From: Egicoccus halophilus
Lineage (GTDB): Bacteria > Actinomycetota > Nitriliruptoria > Nitriliruptorales > Nitriliruptoraceae
Reading direction: 5' to 3'
DNA length: 64,000 nucleotides
Assembly: GCF_004300825.1 (NCBI RefSeq)
Contig: NZ_CP036250.1
Coordinates: 310,001-374,000 of the forward strand
Shown: positions 32,571 to 42,301 of the stretch, piece by piece
Numbering within the stretch: the first letter of the stretch is position 1
Layout: every line of letters starts with the position of its first letter
Program-made: the position numbers and the translations under genes
Notes under the pieces: generated by a model
Database searches by the model: none
Told to the model about the DNA's origin: nothing
Seen by the model: the letters and a program-made list of their open reading frames with translations, nothing else

Positions 32571-32946
32571 GTGGCTTCCTCTCTACCCGTGCAGTTGTGC
32601 ACACCGCTGATGAAAGACGTGAGAGAACAGAGAGATCTCGTGTCCGTCGTAGGGGGTGTGGAAAGTGTGGATGATGAGCTGTTCGTGCAGGTCAGACCCG
32701 GTTTCCGGGTTGTGGTTCCACTGGGGACGACCGGTACGTCCATCCCCAGGTCGAGCAATGACAGGCGTGTGCTTCCACCGCGCCGCGGCATTCTCCACCG
32801 ACGGTCCACCGGTCGTCCCCAGTGCTTGGCGACCACCGCCCCCACGCTGTCCACGCGTCGGGCACGGTCGTCCACGCCCGGTGCACAGCTCGTCCCGAGG
32901 GCCGTCCACGGGTTTTCCACACCGTCCTGTGGAAACTGTGGACGGC
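32571..32946. other. Candidate oriC, dnaA-dnaN intergenic region
   Basis: This 376-base gap without a gene contains several DnaA-box-like sites: TTGTGCACA (32595-32603, full match to TTRTNCACA), TGTGGATGA (32666-32674), TTTTCCACA (32913-32921), TGTGGAAAC (32928-32936) and TGTGGACGG (32937-32945). The dnaA-dnaN gap is the usual oriC position in actinobacteria, and gene polarity switches just beyond dnaA. No long AT-rich unwinding element stands out. Confidence 0.65.
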
Positions 32947-34542
32947 TCATGGGCGGCGCGCCCGCGTCTTGATGCGGTTGGTGAGCTCCTGCACCTGGTC
33001 GTAGATGGCCCGGCGTTCCTGCATGAGGCCGGCGATCTTCGACTTGGCGTGCATCACGGTGGTGTGGTCACGTCCACCGAAGGCCTTGCCGATGCGGGGC
33101 AACGACAGGTCCGTCAGTTCACGCGTGAGGTACATCGCGATCTGCCGTGCGGTGACCAGTTGGCGGCTGCGCGACGGCGAGCACAGGTCCTCGACGGTGA
33201 GGGAGAAGTAGTCGGCGACCTCGTCCATGATGAGCTGGACCGAGACGTCCTGGTCGCGGTCGTCCGGGAACAGGTCCTTGAGGACCATCTCCGCCATGGC
33301 GGAGTCGGCAGACGATCGCTGGAGGCTCGCGAAGGCGCTGACGCGGATCAGGGCGCCCTCGAGCTCGCGGATGTTGGACTCGACCTTCGAGGCGATCAGT
33401 TCCAGCACCTCGGGCGGGACGCCCAGCCGATCGGACTCGGCCTTCTTGCGCAGGATGGCGATCCGGGTCTCGAGATCCGGTGGCTGCACGTCGGTCATCA
33501 ACCCCCACTCGAAGCGGCTGCGCAGCCGGTCCTCGAGGTGGGCGATCTGCTTGGGCGGCCGGTCGCTCGAGATCACGATCTGCTTCTCGGCGTTGTGCAA
33601 CGCGTTGAAGGTGTGGAAGAACTCCTCCTGCGTGCGCTCCTTCTGCTCCAGGAACTGGATGTCGTCGATCAGCAGGACGTCCGCCTGGCGGTAGGTGCGC
33701 TGGAAGGTGGTGATCCGGTCGTCACGGATGGCGTTGATGAACTCGTTCGTGAACTGCTCGGTCGTGATGTAGCGCACCCGCAGCCGTGGATACAGGTTGC
33801 GGACGTAGTGTCCGATCGCGTGCAGCAGATGGGTCTTGCCCAGTCCGGCGCCGCCGTAGATGAACAGCGGGTTGTACGACTTCGCCGGTGCCTCCGCCAC
33901 CGCGTTGGCCGCCGCGTGGGCGAACCGGTTCGAGGAACCGATGACGAAGTCGTCGAACGAGTACTTGGGGTTGAGCTGGGTCTCGGGCTCGACGTCCTCG
34001 GGTCGGGAGCTGCGCTCCGGAACCGTGTGGATCGGTCCCGCCGGTCGCCCGGGGGCCTGCAACGGTGCCGAGGACGCCGACGCCGGCACCTGGTGGTCAC
34101 CGACGACGTCCTCCGGTTCCCGTGCGGGGGCGCCGGGCGATGGTGGGGTGGCCGCGGGCAGCCCACCATCGCGCGCCGCTGCCGGAGCCGGATCCGGGCG
34201 CAGGGACGGCGTCTGCTCGGAGGCACCCGTCGGCGAGCGGTCACCGTCGCCGGTGGCGAGGTGCTCGATCGGCTCCGGGCGCGGCTGGACCGTGATGACG
34301 ACGTGCAAGGGACGACCGGCGGCGCTGGACAGTGCCTGGCGGATGCGGTCACCGCATCGTGTGTCGAGCCACTCGCGCGCGAAGGAGTGCGGGCTGGCGA
34401 GCACGACGGTGTCGTCGCTGAACCCGACGGGCTGCGTGGCGGCCAGCCACTGCCGCTGAGCCGGGGACGAGACGGTGCCCATGACCACCTCGAGGCTCTG
34501 TTCCCAGAGCGTCTCGAGGTCGAGCGTCGAGGGTCGTGACAC
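32947..34542 (-). CDS. dnaA: Chromosomal replication initiator DnaA
   Basis: Origin-binding AAA+ initiator, 531 residues from GTG 34542 with GGAG upstream. Domain I covers about 1-85, followed by a long Pro/Ala/Gly/Ser-rich domain II to about 190. AAA+ motifs: Walker [10 protein letters not shown], Walker [11 protein letters not shown]. The C-terminal DnaA-box-binding domain has [16 protein letters not shown] frame running on to 35565 is an antisense extension and not part of the gene. Confidence 0.98.
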   Translation of the reverse strand: MSRPSTLDLETLWEQSLEVVMGTVSSPAQRQWLAATQPVGFSDDTVVLASPHSFAREWLDTRCGDRIRQALSSAAGRPLHVVITVQPRPEPIEHLATGDGDRSPTGASEQTPSLRPDPAPAAARDGGLPAATPPSPGAPAREPEDVVGDHQVPASASSAPLQAPGRPAGPIHTVPERSSRPEDVEPETQLNPKYSFDDFVIGSSNRFAHAAANAVAEAPAKSYNPLFIYGGAGLGKTHLLHAIGHYVRNLYPRLRVRYITTEQFTNEFINAIRDDRITTFQRTYRQADVLLIDDIQFLEQKERTQEEFFHTFNALHNAEKQIVISSDRPPKQIAHLEDRLRSRFEWGLMTDVQPPDLETRIAILRKKAESDRLGVPPEVLELIASKVESNIRELEGALIRVSAFASLQRSSADSAMAEMVLKDLFPDDRDQDVSVQLIMDEVADYFSLTVEDLCSPSRSRQLVTARQIAMYLTRELTDLSLPRIGKAFGGRDHTTVMHAKSKIAGLMQERRAIYDQVQELTNRIKTRARRP

Positions 34543-35131
34543 GCCTGCTCCTGCCGGTCCGGGGTCGGGGGACGTCGGGTGGACGGCCCTGAGCGGTCCG
34601 CTCGTGCCTCGGCAGCGCGCGCACTGCACCCCCTGACGAACACTGTCCACAACAGCGTCCACAGGTGTGGATAGCGCAACTCGCCCGTCGATTTCGACGC
34701 GAAGCAGGCCGCAGGGGGAAGGTTCGTCGGCTTCGGCACCCTCGTCCCGACCGGGTCGGACCCGGGGACGCGACGTGGGTCTCCGCACGGCGAACGGCCG
34801 GGGACCGTACACGCCGGCGCCGCGCGGTCGCAAGGAGTTATCCACACGACGTCGGCCTGCACGCTTCGCGCGCACCGGATGGACAGAACGGTGCGGTTCG
34901 TGGTCCACCGATCGAACCGGTGCCACCCGCGCGCCGTGCGGGTTCGCCGGACCGAGGTCGGGCGCCGGACGCCCGCCCGCCGGGCGGCTTGCCCGCCTCG
35001 CGCGCAGGGCGGTACGCTCCCTCGCACGTCCTGCCTGCACCGATGCCGGCTCGCGGTCCATCTCTGTCGTTCGGACCGGACCCGTCTCCGCATCGTGTGC
35101 ACCCATCACCGCACCCCAGGGGGGCCGGTCC
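34543..35131. other. dnaA-rpmH intergenic region with DnaA boxes
   Basis: This 589-base divergent promoter region contains a perfect TTATCCACA (34838-34846) and a cluster of near-matches: CTGTCCACA (34643-34651), GCGTCCACA (34655-34663) and TGTGGATAG (34666-34674). These probably autoregulate dnaA and may form a second half of the origin. No gene is supported inside it. Confidence 0.6.
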
Positions 35132-35266
35132 GTGAAGCGCACCTTCCAGCCGAACAACCGTCGTCGTTCCAAGAAGCACGGGTTCCGTGCGCGCATGTCC
35201 ACGCGCGCCGGGCGAGCGATCGTCAAGAACCGGCGGCGCCGTGGCCGCGCATCGTTGAGCGCCTGA
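35132..35266 (+). CDS. rpmH: 50S ribosomal protein L34
   Basis: The 44-residue basic protein ([20 protein letters not shown] at its start, read from GTG 35132) is a full-length L34. It opens the plus-strand ribosome and membrane-insertion operon divergent from dnaA, the usual order. Confidence 0.97.
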   Translation: MKRTFQPNNRRRSKKHGFRARMSTRAGRAIVKNRRRRGRASLSA

Positions 35267-35271
35267 CCGCC

Positions 35272-35619
35272 GTGGTCCCCGTCGCGGTCGATCGACTGCG
35301 GGAGGGACGCGACATCGCTGCGGTCCTGCGCGGCCGGCGCCAACGCGCCGGCCGCCTCGCCGTGGTGCACGTCCGTACCGACCGGGTGGACGGCCTCCCG
35401 CGGGTGGCCGTCGTGGCGTCCCGTCGCGTCGGCACCGCCGTGGCACGCAACCGTGCCAAGCGGCTGCTGCGCGAGGCGGCGCGCCATCTGCCCTGGCGGG
35501 CGGGCGTCGACGTCGTGCTGATCGCGCGTGCCAGTTGCGCGGCGAGCCGTCTGGACGCGGTGCACCAGGAGTTGCAGCAGTTGGCCGGTCGACTCGAGGT
35601 CCTGGACGTCGCGACGTGA
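35272..35619 (+). CDS. rnpA: Ribonuclease P protein component
   Basis: Protein cofactor of RNase P, which trims tRNA 5' ends. GTG 35272, 5 bases after rpmH, gives 115 residues with the signature [12 protein letters not shown] and the [11 protein letters not shown] strand. The initial segment is short compared with E. coli but complete for the fold. No separate ribosome-binding site is clear, so translation may be coupled to rpmH. Confidence 0.93.
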   Translation: MVPVAVDRLREGRDIAAVLRGRRQRAGRLAVVHVRTDRVDGLPRVAVVASRRVGTAVARNRAKRLLREAARHLPWRAGVDVVLIARASCAASRLDAVHQELQQLAGRLEVLDVAT

Positions 35620-35897
35620 GCGGCGCGACGGCTTCCTCGACCCCCTCGTCGACGTCGACGTTCCGTGACCGGCGGTCGCCGTTGGCGTGGTTGCTGCTCG
35701 GCATCGTGGAGTTGTGGCGGGCGACCGCGCCGGTGCGTCAGCCGCGCTGCCGGTTCGCGCCGTCCTGTTCGACCTATGCCGTGGAGGCGATCCGTCGTCA
35801 CGGAGGTCTTCGTGGCGGCTGGCTCGCCGCGCGTCGGCTGGGTCGTTGTCATCCCTGGAACGTGGGCGGGATCGATCCCGTACCCCCGAGGAAGTAG
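35616..35897 (+). CDS. yidD: Membrane protein insertion efficiency factor YidD
   Basis: A 93-residue protein in a GTGA overlap with rnpA. The conserved [15 protein letters not shown] and CHPWNVGG motifs, with the amphipathic N-terminal helix, identify YidD, which aids YidC-dependent insertion at the inner membrane. The first 20 residues are Ser/Thr-rich and variable. Confidence 0.93.
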   Translation: MSGATASSTPSSTSTFRDRRSPLAWLLLGIVELWRATAPVRQPRCRFAPSCSTYAVEAIRRHGGLRGGWLAARRLGRCHPWNVGGIDPVPPRK

Positions 35898-35903
35898 AAC
35901 GCT

Positions 35904-36998
35904 GTGGGTTCGCTCTGGCAGACCATCCGCGACGGGACCATCGGCGCGCTCGACGCGCTGCTGACCCTGCTGCACAACGTCGTCGAGCCCGTCGCCGGGA
36001 TCCACGCCTGGGGCTGGGCGATCATCCTGCTCACCATCCTGGTCCGCGTGGCGCTGCTGCCGCTGGCGATCAAGCAGACCCGCAGCATGCGTGCGATGCA
36101 GGCGCTCGCTCCGCAGCTCAAGGAGATCCAGAAGAAGTACAAGGTCGACCGCGACCTGATGCGCAAGGATCCCGAGCAGTACCGCGCCAAGCGTCAGAAG
36201 CTCAACGAAGAGCAGATGGCGCTCTACCAGCGCGAGGGCGTCAATCCGGCGGCGAGCTGCCTGCCGCTGCTGATGCAGGCGCCGATCTTCCTGGCCTTGT
36301 TCTGGACGCTGCAGTACGCCGGTCGTGAGGGCGGTGAACTGCTCGGTGCCGAGTTCTACTTCTTCACCGCGGTCGGCGAGGGCGGCCTGGAGATGCTGGT
36401 CCGTGGTGCGGGCTGGCCGGGCTGGCTGCTCATCGTGCTGATGTCCGGAACGATGTTCTGGTCGCAGAAGCAGATGATGGCCCGCAACGCCGCCCAGATG
36501 GCGGACAACCCGATGGCGCAGCAGCAGAAGTTGCTGCTCTACATCATGCCGCTGTTCCTGGCCTTCATCTCGATCAACTTCCCGCTCGGCATCCTGCTGT
36601 ACTGGGTCACCACCAACCTCTGGCAGGTCGTGCAGCAGGCGATCATCCTGCGCGAGGTCAAGCACGAGGCCGAGTCGGGCACCCTGGCGGACCACCCCGG
36701 TGGTGAGGCGGCCCGTCGCAACAAGCGTGGTGCGGGCAACGGCAACACCAACGGCAAGCGCGGCGGGTCGTCCGGCACCAAGGGCGACGGCGACACGAAC
36801 GGCAGGCGCGGTGGGTCCTCGGGCACCAAGGGGACCGGCAGTGCCCGCTCGGGTCAGGGCGGCAAGAAGAAGCCCGACGGGCCGTCGCCCAACCGACCCG
36901 GGCGAAACGACACCCCACGCGACCAGGGTGGTTCGACCGCGTCGTCCAAGAAGCGCGACCACCTGCCCCGTCGGGGCGGTGGCCAGAACGACAGCTGA
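35904..36998 (+). CDS. yidC: Membrane protein insertase YidC/Oxa1
   Basis: A 364-residue insertase, GTG start with GAGGAAG upstream. The five-helix Oxa1 core ([68 protein letters not shown]) has the conserved Arg of the hydrophilic groove in the first helix. From about residue 255 a 110-residue basic, Gly/Asn/Ser-rich tail follows, with two copies of RGGSSGTKG. Such tails on YidC proteins can bind the ribosome; the internal repeat is unusual. Confidence 0.95.
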   Translation: MGSLWQTIRDGTIGALDALLTLLHNVVEPVAGIHAWGWAIILLTILVRVALLPLAIKQTRSMRAMQALAPQLKEIQKKYKVDRDLMRKDPEQYRAKRQKLNEEQMALYQREGVNPAASCLPLLMQAPIFLALFWTLQYAGREGGELLGAEFYFFTAVGEGGLEMLVRGAGWPGWLLIVLMSGTMFWSQKQMMARNAAQMADNPMAQQQKLLLYIMPLFLAFISINFPLGILLYWVTTNLWQVVQQAIILREVKHEAESGTLADHPGGEAARRNKRGAGNGNTNGKRGGSSGTKGDGDTNGRRGGSSGTKGTGSARSGQGGKKKPDGPSPNRPGRNDTPRDQGGSTASSKKRDHLPRRGGGQNDS

Positions 36999-37013
36999 AC
37001 CGAGGAATTCCCG

Positions 37014-37715
37014 ATGAGCCGACGAATCGCTGTCTCCGCCGACTCTCTCGAGCAGGCCCTGACCCGGGCGGTCGCCGAGTTGGTCGACTGCGCGGACGAG
37101 AAGGTCGACCTGCAGATCGACGCCCCCGGCGTGGACGACGTCGGCGGACAGATCCGCCTCGAGCTCGACATCGAGGTGCCGCGCCGGGTCGCCGACTCGG
37201 AGGGTGAGGGCGACGACGAGCACGCCAGCGACGACGAGGTGGACGCCGTCACGCCCGAGGAGCTCGACGAGGAGGCGGATGCGGCCGCGGACTTCCTCGA
37301 GGGACTGTTGGACGCGCTCGAGCTTCCCGGCGACCTGCGGATCCGCGTGCACGAGGACCATGCCGAGGTCGAGGTCGTCGAGATCGGCAGCGGGGCGCTG
37401 ATCGGTCGTCGGGGGCAGACCCTGGAGGCGATCCAGGAACTGGTGCGGTGCTCGCTGCAGCGCGAGTTCCAGCGGCGGTCCCGGGTGAAGATCGATGCCG
37501 AGGGCTATCGATCACGTCGGTTGGAGAAGCTGATCGAGAAGGCCGAGGAGGCCATCGAGGACGTCCTGGACACCGGCGACGCGGTGCGCCTCGAGCCCAT
37601 GGACGTGTTCGAGCGCAAGGCCGTCCATCACCTGGTTGCCGAGCACGACGGTGTCGCCAGCCGCTCTCAGGGCCGCGAGCCGGCCCGTCGCGTGATCATC
37701 GAACCCGAGGACTGA
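37014..37715 (+). CDS. jag: RNA-binding protein Jag/KhpB
   Basis: A 233-residue protein with an N-terminal Jag_N-like region, an acidic insert (about 60-85) and a KH domain with GALIGRRGQTLEAIQ. The C-terminal R3H domain has RKAVHHLVAEHDGVASRS. KhpB binds RNA and affects cell division and elongation in Gram-positive bacteria. ATG 37014 has GAGGA before it. It ends the rpmH operon; downstream there is a long gene-free stretch. Confidence 0.94.
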   Translation: MSRRIAVSADSLEQALTRAVAELVDCADEKVDLQIDAPGVDDVGGQIRLELDIEVPRRVADSEGEGDDEHASDDEVDAVTPEELDEEADAAADFLEGLLDALELPGDLRIRVHEDHAEVEVVEIGSGALIGRRGQTLEAIQELVRCSLQREFQRRSRVKIDAEGYRSRRLEKLIEKAEEAIEDVLDTGDAVRLEPMDVFERKAVHHLVAEHDGVASRSQGREPARRVIIEPED

Positions 37716-39121
37716 CGCGGGCAGCCTGTGCCCGCCTCGGTGACGCGTTTCGGTGCAAGCAGGCCCGGTGCCCTGCCGTCGACCGCCGGGCTCCGGCGTC
37801 GGGCGGCGTGCAACGGCGTGGTCGCCGTGCGTGGTTCGCGGAAGCGCCGGGATTCGCGGTATCCGTACCGGCTTGTCAGCGATCCCGGCCCGACGTCTCG
37901 TCGCCGAGGCGTGATCGTCGTGCGTCACGCCCCCGGACGTCGGTGGACGACCACCTGGTCGGGCACGGCGGCGCAGCGGGACAGTGCCCCGCGAGCCGTG
38001 GTGCGACCGAGTCGGCGGTCCGGGACACCGGGCGTCGCGTCGCCTCCCGGCGCGGCAGTCACGAGGTGGCGGTTCGTCCGGATCGCGGAAGGTGGGCGGG
38101 CACGGTCGCAGATCCGGAGTACGGGTCACTCGACGCTTCGAGCTCGCCCCCGCAACGCGTGTCCGGTGGCTCCCGGGCCGGGGAACGGGGCGGGCAGGAC
38201 ACGCTCCGCTCGCAGCCACGCCGAACCGGACCGGGTCGACCTCCCGACGGTCGCATCTCGAGTACGGCCGACGTGTTGCTGCCGCGTCGGTGCGGATGGC
38301 CGCGGATCTTATCTTGTTCATATGTCGATGTAACTACAAGTTTGTGTGTCGCTTGCTCCGACAAGTGGGTCGTCCGGTCGAACGACGTCATGAGCGTGCG
38401 CGTCGGGGAGTGGGCGAGTTCGACGTCGCCGTGTCGCGTTCTGGCGTCGAAGGCGCATCGGCCCGCTGGGAGTCACGACGGCGGCCAAGGACGCGCGACC
38501 GCGCGTGACCTGCGCAAACGCTCCCAGATGGCGCGTGTCGCGTGTTGATCGGTTCGCCCATGGCCGGCCATGCTGTCGTGGGCTCGGGTGCTGCCGAGAA
38601 CGGATCTCGCCGCGGTGGTTCCCTCGATCACGGCTGTCCCTCCGTTGCACCGGGGATCCGACGACGAGCGGTCGGGCGGATCAGTCATGGCCCGATCGGC
38701 TGTTGAGGCTATGGGTCGTCACCTCCGTACAAGGGTTGCAAGATCTCACGCGACCGCCGATGGTTCGCTGAGAGCCCGCGCAGCTCGCGGCCGGATCGCA
38801 GACGTTCCTGCGCGCTGCTGGTTCACGCACGAATGTCCCAGTGCCGGTAGTCGCATGGATGCGGACCGGACTGCTTGCACGCCTGGGTTCGTTCGCGCGC
38901 TCGGCCTTGGTTCCGCCAGGTCGCTCACACGCCGGTGATCGAGTCTCGTCCGGGGCTCCCTCGCGGCACGATTCTCACGGGTCTTGCCGCTTCCTTTGTC
39001 GCCCGGACTCATCCTTCCGGGGTGGACAAGTCTCAGGCCGAGACCGGGAGCAGTTGCCACCGTCCAGAGACCAGACCTGGCCTCCACCAAGGCGCTTCAG
39101 GTCGCAGACGCAGACGTCGCC

Positions 39122-39135
39122 GTTTCACGTGGAAC
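39122..39135. other. parS site 1
   Basis: GTTTCACGTGGAAC matches the ParB-binding consensus (core TTTCACGTGAAA-like palindrome) with one base off perfect symmetry. It is 2 kb upstream of parB. Confidence 0.9.
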
Positions 39136-39151
39136 GCCCCCGAAAATGCGC

Positions 39152-39165
39152 GTTCCACGTGGAAC
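39152..39165. other. parS site 2
   Basis: GTTCCACGTGGAAC is a perfect 14-base palindrome of the ParB-binding type, 16 bases after site 1. Close spacing gives a paired loading site. Confidence 0.9.
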
Positions 39166-39394
39166 GAGTGCTGTCCGTTGGTTGTGCTCCCAAAAGCTGG
39201 GGCAGCCGCTGGGTCACGGAGACAGACCGGAGGAACCGTCGGCAGATTCCGTGCGGAGACAGACCCGACCCGTCGGCCGGTCCGTTGCTGGCCGCCGACA
39301 ACGCGAAAGTAGATGGGCCTATATATCTATATATCATTTGGAACTCTTGAAGGTGATCCGGCGGCTACCCCCTGCGCAATCGCCAGCACGGGAC

Positions 39395-39408
39395 GTTCCA
39401 CGTGGAAC
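39395..39408. other. parS site 3
   Basis: Second perfect GTTCCACGTGGAAC palindrome, 90 bases upstream of rsmG. Confidence 0.9.
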
Positions 39409-39497
39409 ACGTCACGTCGGTCATCCAAACTTGGACATCTGGGCGATCCCGAACGAGCGCGTCTGGTGCCGGCGACGTCATCGGCTAGGTTTTCGGC

Positions 39498-40115
39498 ATG
39501 ACGTCGACGATGCCCGACCTTTCCGACCGCCAACGCTCGCAGCTCGAGACGTTCGTGACGGCCGTCGAGCAGAGCCCGCACAATCTCGTCTCGCGCCAGG
39601 CGAAGGCGGATCTGCGCACGCGACACCTCTCGGAGTCCCTTCGCTTCGCTCACGGCCTCCCGGCGGGCCCGCGACTGCTCGATGTCGGCTCGGGTGGCGG
39701 GTTTCCTGGGATCGTCATCGCCGTCGTTCGCCCGGACCTCCGAGTCGAACTGCTCGAAGCGACGGGCAAGAAGGCGACGTTCCTGCGGAACACCGCCAAG
39801 AACCTGGGTCTGCCCGTGATCGTGCACCATGGGCGCGCGGAGGACCTGGCGCGATCCGAGCTGCGGGGCAGGTTCGACCTCGTCACCGCGCGAGCCGTGG
39901 CCGCCCTGGATCGGCTCCTCCCCTGGACGATGCCCTTTCTGCGACCCGGCGGTGAGCTCCACGCCATCAAGGGGGCGCGTTGGCGCGAGGAGCTCGAGGC
40001 GTCGGACCGCGCCCTGGGGTCACTGGGTGCCGTGGTCGTGGAGACGCCGGATGCGTCGCACGACGTGCGGGAAGATGGCCCGTTCGTGGTTAGAATCGTC
40101 CGTTCGTCGACCTGA
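39498..40115 (+). CDS. rsmG: 16S rRNA (guanine527-N7)-methyltransferase RsmG
   Basis: SAM-dependent methyltransferase of 205 residues that modifies 16S rRNA. The SAM motif LLDVGSGGGFPGIVIA (about 60-75) and the family segment FDLVTARAVAALDRLL are present. No Shine-Dalgarno is seen; TAGGTT ends six bases before ATG, suggesting a leaderless transcript. It starts the rsmG-parA-parB unit. Confidence 0.95.
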   Translation: MTSTMPDLSDRQRSQLETFVTAVEQSPHNLVSRQAKADLRTRHLSESLRFAHGLPAGPRLLDVGSGGGFPGIVIAVVRPDLRVELLEATGKKATFLRNTAKNLGLPVIVHHGRAEDLARSELRGRFDLVTARAVAALDRLLPWTMPFLRPGGELHAIKGARWREELEASDRALGSLGAVVVETPDASHDVREDGPFVVRIVRSST

Positions 40116-40127
40116 GGAAGAGCCGTC

Positions 40128-41141
40128 GTGGCGTGGCAGCCGGAAGCAACACGCAGCGGGGAATCCTTCTCAGAATCCTCCTCAGGAAGCGTCGCCGCAC
40201 GGAGCTGGCCCCGAAGCGACGCGCCCTCCGTACCGCCGCCTGCCGCGTCCGAGACGGCGCGGACCTCGGAGCCACCCGACCGGTCGCGGAAGGGGGCCGT
40301 GGTCTGCGTCGCGAACCAGAAGGGCGGTGTCGGCAAGACCACGACCACGGTGTCACTGGCGGCCGCCCTGGCGGAGCTCGGCGCGCGGGTCCTGCTGATC
40401 GACCTCGACCCGCAGGGGAACGCGACCACGGGTTTCGGGCTGCGGGTGGAGGAGGGCGCACCGAGCATCTACCAGGTGCTCGTCGACGGGATGGCGATCC
40501 GCGACGCGCGGCTGTCGACGGAGCTGGCCAACCTCGACGTCCTGCCGTCCTCGCTCGATCTGGCTGGCGCCGAGGTCGAACTCGTGCCCGCGTTCTCCCG
40601 CGAGCAGCGCATGCGTCGTGCCGTTGAGGACGTCCGGGGCGAGTACGACGTGATCTTCGTCGACTGTCCTCCGTCGCTGGGCCTGCTCACGATCAATGCG
40701 CTCGTCGCGGCGGACCAGGTCCTGGTGCCGATCCAGTGCGAGTACTACGCGCTCGAGGGCCTGGGGCAGCTCATGCGCACCGTGCAGCTCGTCGGCGACA
40801 ATCTCAACCGCGAACTGGCTCTCGGCGGCGTCGTGCTGACGATGTACGACGCGCGGACCAACCTCTCGCAGCAGGTCGTCGACGAGGTCCGGGACTTCTT
40901 CGGCGAGCAGGCCTACAGCACCGTGATCCCGCGCACCGTCCGGCTCTCGGAGGCACCGAGTTTCGGGCAGCCGATCACGGTCTTCGACCCCCACAGCCGA
41001 GGATCCCGGGCGTACCAACGCCTGGCGCGCGAGGTCGGTGAGCGACTCGGACTCCCCGTCGCCGCACCGCAGAACTCCGCGCTGGACCGCCTGCTCGGTG
41101 GTGCGGCCCCGGTGGGCACCGACGACGTGAAGGACGCCTGA
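40128..41141 (+). CDS. parA: Chromosome partitioning ATPase ParA/Soj
   Basis: Deviant-Walker ATPase, 337 residues, GTG start with GAGGAAG upstream and a 55-residue Ser/Pro-rich extension. KGGVGKTTT lies at about 65-73, LLIDLDPQGN and VIFVDCPPSLGLLT follow. It forms a DNA-bound gradient that moves ParB-parS complexes. A TAGAAT element about 33 bases upstream could be a -10 box. It overlaps parB by one base. Confidence 0.97.
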   Translation: MAWQPEATRSGESFSESSSGSVAARSWPRSDAPSVPPPAASETARTSEPPDRSRKGAVVCVANQKGGVGKTTTTVSLAAALAELGARVLLIDLDPQGNATTGFGLRVEEGAPSIYQVLVDGMAIRDARLSTELANLDVLPSSLDLAGAEVELVPAFSREQRMRRAVEDVRGEYDVIFVDCPPSLGLLTINALVAADQVLVPIQCEYYALEGLGQLMRTVQLVGDNLNRELALGGVVLTMYDARTNLSQQVVDEVRDFFGEQAYSTVIPRTVRLSEAPSFGQPITVFDPHSRGSRAYQRLAREVGERLGLPVAAPQNSALDRLLGGAAPVGTDDVKDA

Positions 41142-42205
41142 TGACGCGGCGTGGAGGACTCGGTCGCGGCCTCGCGGCACTGATCCCGCCGGGCGAGGCA
41201 CCGCCTGCCGGCGTCGGGGCCACCATGGCCGAGGTCCCGATCGAGGCGATCGCGCCCAACCCGCGGCAGCCGCGCGGGGTCTTCGACGACGACGAGCTGC
41301 AGGGGCTGGCCACCTCGATCGCCGACATGGGCGTCCTGCAGCCGTTGGTCGTGCGCCCGACGCAGGAGGGTGGGTACGAGCTGGTTGCCGGCGAACGGCG
41401 ACTGCGGGCCTCGAAGCTGGCCGGCCTCGACCGTGTGCCGGCCGTGGTCCGGCACACCGACGACACCGACCTGCTCAAGGAAGCGCTGGTCGAGAACATC
41501 CACCGGGTGCAGCTCAACCCGCTGGAGGAGGCCGCCGCCTACCAGCAACTGCTCGACGACTTCGGTTTCACCCAGGAGGAGCTCGCCTCCCGGTTGGGGA
41601 AGTCACGACCTGCGATCAGCAACGCCCTGCGGCTGCTCACGCTGCCGTCGGCGGTCCAGCGTCGCGTCGCCGCTGGCGTGCTCAGCGCCGGACACGCCAA
41701 GGCGCTGCTGTCGATCGACGACGAGGCGGACATGGCCCGGTTGGCCGACCGGGTGGTGGCGGAAGGGCTGTCGGTGCGGGCCACCGAGGAGCTGGTGCGC
41801 GTCAAGCTGCTCGACCGCGCCGACGACGCGCCGACGGCGAGACCACGTCGACGCCGGATCGTGGCGCCCGGACTGGTGGAGCTCCAGGACGACCTGTCCG
41901 ACGCCCTGCGCACCCGCGTGCGCATCGCCATGGGCGCCCGCACCGGCAAGCTGCAGATCGAGTTCGCCTCCGTCGACGACCTCGAACGGGTGGTCGCCGT
42001 CATCGCGAGAGGGCTCGAGGGGCACGGGACGCCCCTGCCGACCTCGGTCGCACTCGACGACCTGGGCGAGTCGGCCGGCCAGCCGGCGCACGAGCCGGAC
42101 GCAACCGACGTTCGGCACACCGGCAGCGACACCGACGACGACCTCGATGCCGTGCTCTCGCGGGTCGAACGGCGCCTTCCCGACGGACTCGACCTCGACG
42201 GCTGA
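41141..42205 (+). CDS. parB: Chromosome partitioning protein ParB
   Basis: A 354-residue CTPase clamp that loads at parS. The N-terminal GRGLAALIP segment, the CTP-binding GERRLRASKLAG motif and the helix-turn-helix FTQEELASRLGKSRPAISNA are clear, with a C-terminal dimer domain and an acidic linker. It starts in TGATG with parA. Its cognate parS sites are at 39.1-39.4 kb. Confidence 0.97.
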   Translation: MTRRGGLGRGLAALIPPGEAPPAGVGATMAEVPIEAIAPNPRQPRGVFDDDELQGLATSIADMGVLQPLVVRPTQEGGYELVAGERRLRASKLAGLDRVPAVVRHTDDTDLLKEALVENIHRVQLNPLEEAAAYQQLLDDFGFTQEELASRLGKSRPAISNALRLLTLPSAVQRRVAAGVLSAGHAKALLSIDDEADMARLADRVVAEGLSVRATEELVRVKLLDRADDAPTARPRRRRIVAPGLVELQDDLSDALRTRVRIAMGARTGKLQIEFASVDDLERVVAVIARGLEGHGTPLPTSVALDDLGESAGQPAHEPDATDVRHTGSDTDDDLDAVLSRVERRLPDGLDLDG

Positions 42206-42301
42206 GGTCGACCGCGGCCTCGGCGCCGTCGGGCGCGTCCCCGTGCGGCGGCGCGCCGGCCACATCCGCGAATGCGGACCCGTGGGCGCCATCGCCCCCG
42301 T

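Larger units (their letters stand above)
37716..39497. other. Gene-free 1.8-kb region between jag and rsmG
   Basis: All frames show Arg/Ser-rich translations typical of non-coding GC-rich DNA; none has a domain, a good start or codon periodicity. Two AT-rich islands stand out: 38308-38345 (cttatcttgttcatatg and following) and 39318-39338 (tatatatctatatatcat). Three parS sites occupy the right part. There are almost no DnaA-box matches, so it does not look like the main origin. It may be a centromere-like segregation region or the remains of lost genes. Confidence 0.6.

Noticed and set aside
34543-35565. N-terminal extension of dnaA into the rpmH/rnpA region
   Set aside because: Would overlap rpmH and rnpA on the other strand; GTG 34542 has a good ribosome-binding site and gives the standard DnaA start.
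37448-38548. 366-codon frame running from jag into the intergenic region
   Set aside because: Starts inside jag out of frame; the Arg/Ser-rich translation lacks any domain.
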